From contig PNNM01000015.1 of the NCBI GenBank assembly GCA_013824215.1, positions 1 to 18,038 of the forward strand: DNA of 18,038 bases. The letters run 5' to 3'. The stretch is from Coriobacteriaceae bacterium. GTDB taxonomy: Bacteria; Actinomycetota; Coriobacteriia; Anaerosomatales; D1FN1-002. Both the position numbers and the translations under genes were made by a program. The notes under the pieces were generated by a model, which ran no database searches, was not told the DNA's origin, and saw only the letters and a program-made list of their open reading frames with translations. Below are positions 14,001-18,038 of this stretch, in pieces; the first letter of the stretch is position 1; each line of letters opens with the position of its first letter.

Positions 14001-14542
14001 ACATCACCGCAGTGACGGCGAACAACCGAAGACGTGCGTTCGAGTTGACGACTCGGCGAGGGGTCCTGTCGTATCCATACACACGCGCTTGTCCTCCGCC
14101 GACCCCTGAGGATCCGCTCGTAGAGGTGTGGATCGACGACGAGCTGGCCCGCGAAGCGGTCACCTACCGGCTGGCGTCCGGTCTCGAGGGGTTCGTGCAT
14201 GTTGACCAGGCGCTCGAGTACGAGTTGGATCCGCGCTACATGCGGGACCTGCTCCTGCACAGGCTCACCTGCGAGGCGCTCGATCGCATCCAGGCCAGTC
14301 CACTCTCCCGGCGAGAGCTGATGCGACGCCTCGGCACCTCACCGGCGCAGTTCTACCGGCTTCTCGATCCAACGAACTACCGCAAGTCGGTCGACAAGGT
14401 GGTGCAGCTCCTCTACGCCCTGGACTGGGATGTGGATCTGGTCGTTCGCGAACGTGTGCCTCGGGACCCATCCCTGAAGCGGGGTGATAACCTGTCGGCA
14501 GGCAAGGCGCGCGAGGGCAAGGCGGTATCGGCACATGCCTGA
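13997..14542 (+). CDS. HTH protein with DUF2442-like N-terminal domain, partner of the DUF4160-like gene
   Basis: A 181-residue protein. The first 75 residues are beta-rich (ITAVTANNRRRAFELTTRRG, then VEVWIDDELAREAVTYRL and FVHVDQALEYELDP), similar in style to DUF2442 domains. Residues about 90-150 form a helix-turn-helix (SRRELMRRLGTSPAQFYRLLD with NYRKSVDKVVQLL), like XRE/HigA-type antitoxins. It is probably the DNA-binding autoregulator of the pair, possibly acting at the promoter at 13772. GTG 13997 is fixed by the four-base GTGA overlap. The last 27 residues, from RDPSLKRGDNL onward, are not family-like and extend over the purN leader, ending 8 bases inside purN. This looks like read-through into the pre-existing upstream region of purN after insertion. 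Family identity rests on recognised motifs; the toxin-antitoxin role is inferred. Confidence 0.7.
   Translation: MNITAVTANNRRRAFELTTRRGVLSYPYTRACPPPTPEDPLVEVWIDDELAREAVTYRLASGLEGFVHVDQALEYELDPRYMRDLLLHRLTCEALDRIQASPLSRRELMRRLGTSPAQFYRLLDPTNYRKSVDKVVQLLYALDWDVDLVVRERVPRDPSLKRGDNLSAGKAREGKAVSAHA
14488..14493 (+). promoter_or_regulatory. Possible relic purN -10 element inside the HTH gene
   Basis: TAACCT lies 41 bases before the purN start, a distance similar to that of the -10-like elements before purF and purM. It is embedded in the atypical 3' tail of the HTH gene. There is no good -35 box. If real, purN keeps a promoter of its own downstream of the inserted module. Confidence 0.25.
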
Positions 14543-15152
14543 CAAGAAGCTGCGGCTCGGGGTCCTCATCTCCGGCTCGGGCACGAACCTGCAGGCCATC
14601 ATCGACGCGTGTGCGGAGCAGTTCCTCGACGCCGAGGTCGTGGTCGTCGTCTCGGACAAGGAGGCGGCCTACGGGCTCGAGCGCGCGCGCAAGGCGCACA
14701 TCGCCGCGGTCTGGGTCGACCGCACCGCGTACACGACGTTCCGCGACTACAACCACGCCATCCTCTTCGCGTTGAGGACGCACGAGGTGGATCTGGTCGT
14801 CATGGCCGGCTACATGCGCCTGCTGACACGCGAGGTGCTCGACGCCTTCCCGATGCGGGTGGTCAACATCCACCCGGCGCTCCTGCCGAGCTTCCCGGGC
14901 GCCAGCGGCATCCACGATGCGTTCGACCACGGCGTGAAGATCACCGGGGTCACGGTGCACTTCGCCACCGACAAGTTCGACGAGGGCCCGATCATCGCGC
15001 AGGAGGCGGTGCCGGTCCTCGAGGGCGATACCGCCGAGTCGCTCGAGGCGCGCATCCACGAGGCCGAGCACCGGCTCTACCCGGCCGCGCTGCAGCTCAT
15101 CGCCGAGGGTCGTGTGAGCATCGAGGGGCGCAAGGCGCGGATCATCGGGTGA
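14535..15152 (+). CDS. purN: Phosphoribosylglycinamide formyltransferase
   Basis: PurN transfers the formyl group of 10-formyl-tetrahydrofolate to GAR, step three of the pathway. The 205-residue length is normal. The phosphate-binding loop reads LISGSGTNLQAIID (about 11-24). The catalytic set is N111 and H113 in VNIHPALLPSFPG, and D149 in FDEGPIIAQE; MAGYMRLL precedes it. ATG 14535 is used because the fold begins at once (KLRLGVLISG); a GTG or ATA further upstream would add basic residues belonging to the overlapping HTH tail. It overlaps the HTH gene by 8 bases and the pabC-like gene by 4, so the three may be co-translated. Pairing with a p-aminobenzoate gene links formyl-folate demand to folate supply. 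Confidence 0.95.
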   Translation: MPDKKLRLGVLISGSGTNLQAIIDACAEQFLDAEVVVVVSDKEAAYGLERARKAHIAAVWVDRTAYTTFRDYNHAILFALRTHEVDLVVMAGYMRLLTREVLDAFPMRVVNIHPALLPSFPGASGIHDAFDHGVKITGVTVHFATDKFDEGPIIAQEAVPVLEGDTAESLEARIHEAEHRLYPAALQLIAEGRVSIEGRKARIIG

Positions 15153-15853
15153 CCGCTCCGCCCGTCGCCCTTCGCGAGACCTGCCGCGTCGTCCGAGGCA
15201 CGGTGCGCCTGTGGGGCTACCACCGCGAACGGCTCGAGGCTGGTGGCTGCCCGCCCGACGTGCTCGACGCGATCCAGGGCGCGGTCCTCGCCGCGGCTGC
15301 GGCGTACGACGCCGCTCCCGGCACGCGTGTGCGCCTCACGGTGACCCTGCAGCCCGACCGGACCTTCGAGGTCGACGTCGAGCGTCGCCTCTCCTCACTC
15401 GACGTCCCGAACGGCCCGCTCGTGGCGCGCATCGACGTGGACGCCCCGCCGACCCTCCCTCCCGGTGCGGCCAAGCCCGCCGACCGCGCCTACTGGGACG
15501 AGGCCCAGCGCGCGGCCTCGGCGCTGGGCGCGCACCAAGCAGTTCTCATCGGCGCGGACGGGCTCGTCATCGATGGCGGCACCGCGACGGTCTGGGCGGT
15601 AGAGGAAGGCGTGCTCGTCACGCCGCCCGCGCCGCCGGCCGTGGCGGGAGTCGCGCGGGCCGCGCTCCTGGACGCCGGGGTGGCGGCGGGGTTGCACGCG
15701 CGGGTGGAGCAGCTGTCCTGGGAGCGGTACGAAGCCGCGGACGAAGCGCTGCTCACGAACGCTTTCGGAGGTGCCGTGGCGGTGCGCGGACGGGGCGGTC
15801 CGGTGACAGACGCGGTGCGCGAGATGTTCTCCGCGCTGTGGCACGCGCAGTGA
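15149..15853 (+). CDS. pabC: Aminodeoxychorismate lyase-like, class IV aminotransferase fold
   Basis: A PLP enzyme of the class IV aminotransferase fold, probably converting aminodeoxychorismate to p-aminobenzoate and pyruvate. It has 234 residues, somewhat short for the family (about 270) because the N-terminus is trimmed: RETCRVVRG and YHRERL match the usual FETIRV and H-x-ERL blocks and begin within nine residues of the start. K109 in AKPADRAYW is the expected PLP lysine. GADGLVIDGG corresponds to the G-x-V-x-E block but has D142 where glutamate normally contacts the PLP nitrogen. GVLVTPP and VAGVARAALLDAGV complete the pattern. GTG 15149 overlaps the purN stop (GTGA). A pabB-like gene 1.7 kb downstream supports PabC over a branched-chain or D-amino acid transaminase. 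I am sure of the fold, less so of the substrate. Confidence 0.75.
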   Translation: MTAPPVALRETCRVVRGTVRLWGYHRERLEAGGCPPDVLDAIQGAVLAAAAAYDAAPGTRVRLTVTLQPDRTFEVDVERRLSSLDVPNGPLVARIDVDAPPTLPPGAAKPADRAYWDEAQRAASALGAHQAVLIGADGLVIDGGTATVWAVEEGVLVTPPAPPAVAGVARAALLDAGVAAGLHARVEQLSWERYEAADEALLTNAFGGAVAVRGRGGPVTDAVREMFSALWHAQ

Positions 15854-15865
15854 GATAGGTCGCGG

Positions 15866-15871
15866 TAGGAT
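15866..15871 (+). promoter_or_regulatory. Possible -10 element for purH
   Basis: TAGGAT lies 43 bases before the GTG of purH in the 61-base gap after pabC. Position matches the other purine genes of the window but no -35 element is visible. Low confidence. Confidence 0.25.
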
Positions 15872-15914
15872 AGGCAGCAGCCAGCTTTCGCGCTTTGCGG
15901 ACCGGAGGGGACAC

Positions 15915-17474
15915 GTGGACAGGATCACGATCAAACGCGCGCTCGTCTCGGTGACGGACAAGACGGGCGTCGCCGACTTCTGCAAGGCGCTTTCCGAGGA
16001 GTTCGGCGTGGAGATCGTCTCCACAGGCGGCACCGCCAAAGCACTGGCCGAGGCCGGCATCACCGTGCGCCCCATCGACGACCTCACAGGCTTCCCCGAG
16101 ATGATGGACGGCCGAGTCAAGACGCTGCATCCCCGGGTCCACGGTGGTCTGCTCGCGCGCCGCGACGTGCCTGCGCACATGGCCGCCGCCGATGAGCACG
16201 GCATCGGCATGATCGACCTCGTGTGCGTGAACCTCTACGCGTTCGAGGCGACGATCGCCAAGGACGGGGTCACCGAGGAAGAGGCGATCGAGAACATCGA
16301 CATCGGCGGCCCGTCGATGCTGCGCTCCGCCGCCAAGAACTTCGCGAGCGTGACCGTGGTGACCGATCCGGCCTGCTACGACTCGGTACTGGCCGAGCTA
16401 CGCGCCAACGCGGGCGCCACCACGCTCGAGACGCGCCGCGCGTTCGCCACCGAGGTGTTCCGCACGACCAGCCACTATGACAACACCATCTGGCAGTACC
16501 TGTCCGACTACCACGGCACGCAGTTCCCGTACGAGGCGCGGCTGCGCCTACTCAAGGTGCAGGACTGCCGATACGGCGAGAACCCGCACCAGGCGGCCGC
16601 GTTCTACCGCTTCGCCGACGCCAAGCCCGGCACGCTGGCCATGGCCGAGCAGCTAGGCGGCAAGGAGCTCTCGTACAACAACATCCTCGACACCGACGCG
16701 TGCTGGGCGGCCGTCCGCGAGTTCGAAGGGCCAGCCTGCGTCATCGTCAAGCACACCAACCCCTGCGGCACCGCCATCGGCGCCGACGTGGTCGAGGCCT
16801 ACTCCAAGGCGCACGCCTCCGACCCCATCTCGGCGTTCGGCGGCGTCATGGCGTTCAACCGCACGGTCACCAAGGGTGTGCCCGAGGCGATCTTCGAGCG
16901 CGGGCAGTTCGTCGAGGTCATCATCGCGCCCGGCTACGAGCCCGAGGCGCTCGAGATGCTGCAGACCAAGCCGAACATGCGCATCCTGGCCACCGGCGAG
17001 GTCCGCGCTCCGGGCGAGCACTACGAGAGCCGCGCCGTGGAGGGCGGCATGCTCGTCCAGATCTCGGACACCGTCTCCGAGGACCCGGCCGAGTTCAAGG
17101 TCGTCACGGAGCGCCAGCCCACACCTGAGGAGATGGAGCAGCTGCTCTTCGCCTGGAAGGTCGCCAAGTCGGTGAAGAGCAACGCGATCCTGCTCGCGAA
17201 GGACTTCGCGAGCGTGGGCGTGGGCGCCGGGCAGATGTCGCGGGTGGACAGCGCGCGCATCGCGGTGGAGAAGGCCGGCGAGAAGGCCAAGGGCGCCGTG
17301 TGCGCCTCCGACGCGTTCATGCCGTTCCCGGACTCGCTCGAGGTCTGCGCCGAGGCCGGTGTCACCGCGGTCATCCAGCCGGGCGGCTCGAACAAGGACG
17401 ACGAAGCGATCGCCAAAGCCAACGAGTACGGCGTGGCGATGGTCTTCACGGGTCACCGGCACTTCAGGCACTAG
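15915..17474 (+). CDS. purH: Bifunctional AICAR transformylase / IMP cyclohydrolase
   Basis: PurH performs the last two steps to IMP: formylation of AICAR by 10-formyl-tetrahydrofolate, then ring closure. It has 519 residues, full length. The N-terminal MGS-like IMP cyclohydrolase domain shows ALVSVTDKTGV, VSTGGTAKALAEAGI and DGRVKTLHPRVHGGLL (about residue 70), then ENIDIGGPSMLRSAAKN. The transformylase domain follows, with RYGENPHQAAAFY (about 219), KELSYNNILDTDA and VKHTNPCGTAIG (about 279), and IQPGGSNKDDE and FTGHRHFRH at the end. GTG 15915 follows GGAGGGG at 15904-15910 and places ITIKRALVSV at the normal start. It is preceded by the pabC-like gene and followed 78 bases later by the pabB-like gene. 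No anomaly is seen. Confidence 0.95.
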   Translation: MDRITIKRALVSVTDKTGVADFCKALSEEFGVEIVSTGGTAKALAEAGITVRPIDDLTGFPEMMDGRVKTLHPRVHGGLLARRDVPAHMAAADEHGIGMIDLVCVNLYAFEATIAKDGVTEEEAIENIDIGGPSMLRSAAKNFASVTVVTDPACYDSVLAELRANAGATTLETRRAFATEVFRTTSHYDNTIWQYLSDYHGTQFPYEARLRLLKVQDCRYGENPHQAAAFYRFADAKPGTLAMAEQLGGKELSYNNILDTDACWAAVREFEGPACVIVKHTNPCGTAIGADVVEAYSKAHASDPISAFGGVMAFNRTVTKGVPEAIFERGQFVEVIIAPGYEPEALEMLQTKPNMRILATGEVRAPGEHYESRAVEGGMLVQISDTVSEDPAEFKVVTERQPTPEEMEQLLFAWKVAKSVKSNAILLAKDFASVGVGAGQMSRVDSARIAVEKAGEKAKGAVCASDAFMPFPDSLEVCAEAGVTAVIQPGGSNKDDEAIAKANEYGVAMVFTGHRHFRH

Positions 17475-17552
17475 ACTGCCACCGACATCTGCCGCATGAC
17501 CTAGCCCGAGCGGGGCACCCAGCGGCGACTCCGAGAGCGAAGGAGACGCTGC

Positions 17553-18038
17553 ATGACACTCATCCTCGCCCCGTCATCGCCGAGAGGTTGGTTCGGCGGT
17601 CGCGCGCTCGCCATGCGTGACGCGCTCGAGGTCCGCGGGAGCCTCGGCCTGCGCGAGGCCGGCGATGCGCTCGAGGCCACGTTCGCGGGCGCGGGACCGC
17701 CGCTCACCGCGGCACTCGTCACGTACGAGGGTGCCGCGACCGTGCTGACCTACGCCGCCGAGATCGCCCCGCTTTCGCTCGCGCCCGCGGCGCGCGGCTT
17801 CGCGACTCCGCTCGTCCTCGAGCCCGCCATGTCCTCGGCGGAGGCCTACCGCGCGGGCGTCGAGACCGTCCGCGAGCGCATCGCGGCCGGCGACGTCTAC
17901 GTCCTCAACCTCACGCACGCCGTCACCGGCGCCGCGGTGCTCCCGCCCGCCGAGACGTTCGCGGCGCTGCTCGCGCGCGCCGGCTCGGACATGTCCGCGT
18001 ATCTCGAGACGCCGGGCGCGACGCTGGCGTCCGTCTCG
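17553..18038 (+). CDS. pabB: Aminodeoxychorismate synthase component I-like, N-terminal part (partial)
   Basis: The frame is open from ATG 17553 to the end of the window (162 codons) and continues beyond it. AAGGAG at 17540-17545 sits 7 bases before the ATG. The first 90 residues are a variable N-terminal region (TLILAPSSPRGWFGGRALAM). Residues about 102-124, AYRAGVETVRERIAAGDVYV followed by LNLTHAV, match the conserved block of the chorismate-binding family, in which GDIYQxNLT is usual; the glutamine is valine here. The family covers PabB, TrpE and isochorismate synthases; PabB amidates chorismate at C4. With a pabC-like gene beside purN, PabB is the best reading, but the diagnostic C-terminal catalytic part is outside the window. 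Confidence 0.75.
   Translation, partial: MTLILAPSSPRGWFGGRALAMRDALEVRGSLGLREAGDALEATFAGAGPPLTAALVTYEGAATVLTYAAEIAPLSLAPAARGFATPLVLEPAMSSAEAYRAGVETVRERIAAGDVYVLNLTHAVTGAAVLPPAETFAALLARAGSDMSAYLETPGATLASVS

Noticed and set aside
1..18038. CRISPR arrays, tRNA or rRNA genes, insertion sequences, purine riboswitch
   Set aside because: No direct repeats with regular spacers, no cloverleaf or rRNA sequence, no transposase frame or terminal repeats, and no recognisable riboswitch core were seen on either strand.

Overview
The window is about 18 kb of dense, very GC-rich bacterial DNA. GC-rich third codon positions, frequent GTG starts, candidate leaderless messages and an Fe-S-type PurF with a propeptide all fit an actinobacterial lineage. 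The class Coriobacteriia and its uncultured relatives are a plausible home, but this rests on gene style and not on a database search. I see no rRNA, tRNA, CRISPR array or insertion sequence.

The backbone is de novo purine synthesis, interrupted by unrelated genes. It opens with the 3' end of purL (1-369) and continues with purF (9745-11220), purM (12637-13689), purN (14535-15152) and purH (15915-17474). Aminodeoxychorismate lyase (pabC-like, 15149-15853) overlaps the end of purN, and the start of aminodeoxychorismate synthase (pabB-like, 17553 to the edge) follows purH. These make p-aminobenzoate for folate, the one-carbon carrier used by PurN and PurH.

Between purL and purF lie about 9.4 kb of accessory genes. 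First are two minus-strand genes, a HEAT-repeat-like protein (3683-1719) and a divergent HD-GYP protein (1717-413). They are one base apart and appear to share an N-terminal domain. Next, roughly 3765-5017 is an eroded corridor: a coding-like minus-strand remnant, a VapBC toxin-antitoxin locus with a clear operator but an apparently frameshifted antitoxin, and a broken small conserved gene. Then come a DUF4126 membrane protein, a zinc-ribbon membrane protein, a large 838-residue lipoprotein, and directly behind it a divergent Lgt-like diacylglyceryl transferase. The last two look like a substrate and enzyme cassette.

Between purF and purM sit a convergent membrane-anchored metallophosphoesterase and a small membrane protein. 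Between purM and purN there is a terminator-like hairpin followed by a two-gene module: a 64-residue DUF4160-like protein and an HTH protein, overlapping by 4 bases. It has its own promoter, probably giving a leaderless message, and looks like a toxin-antitoxin-type insertion whose last gene runs into purN.

The strongest candidates for something under-described are this module inside the pur cluster, the large lipoprotein with its cysteine-rich Lgt-like partner, and the HD-GYP/HEAT pair with a common N-terminal domain.
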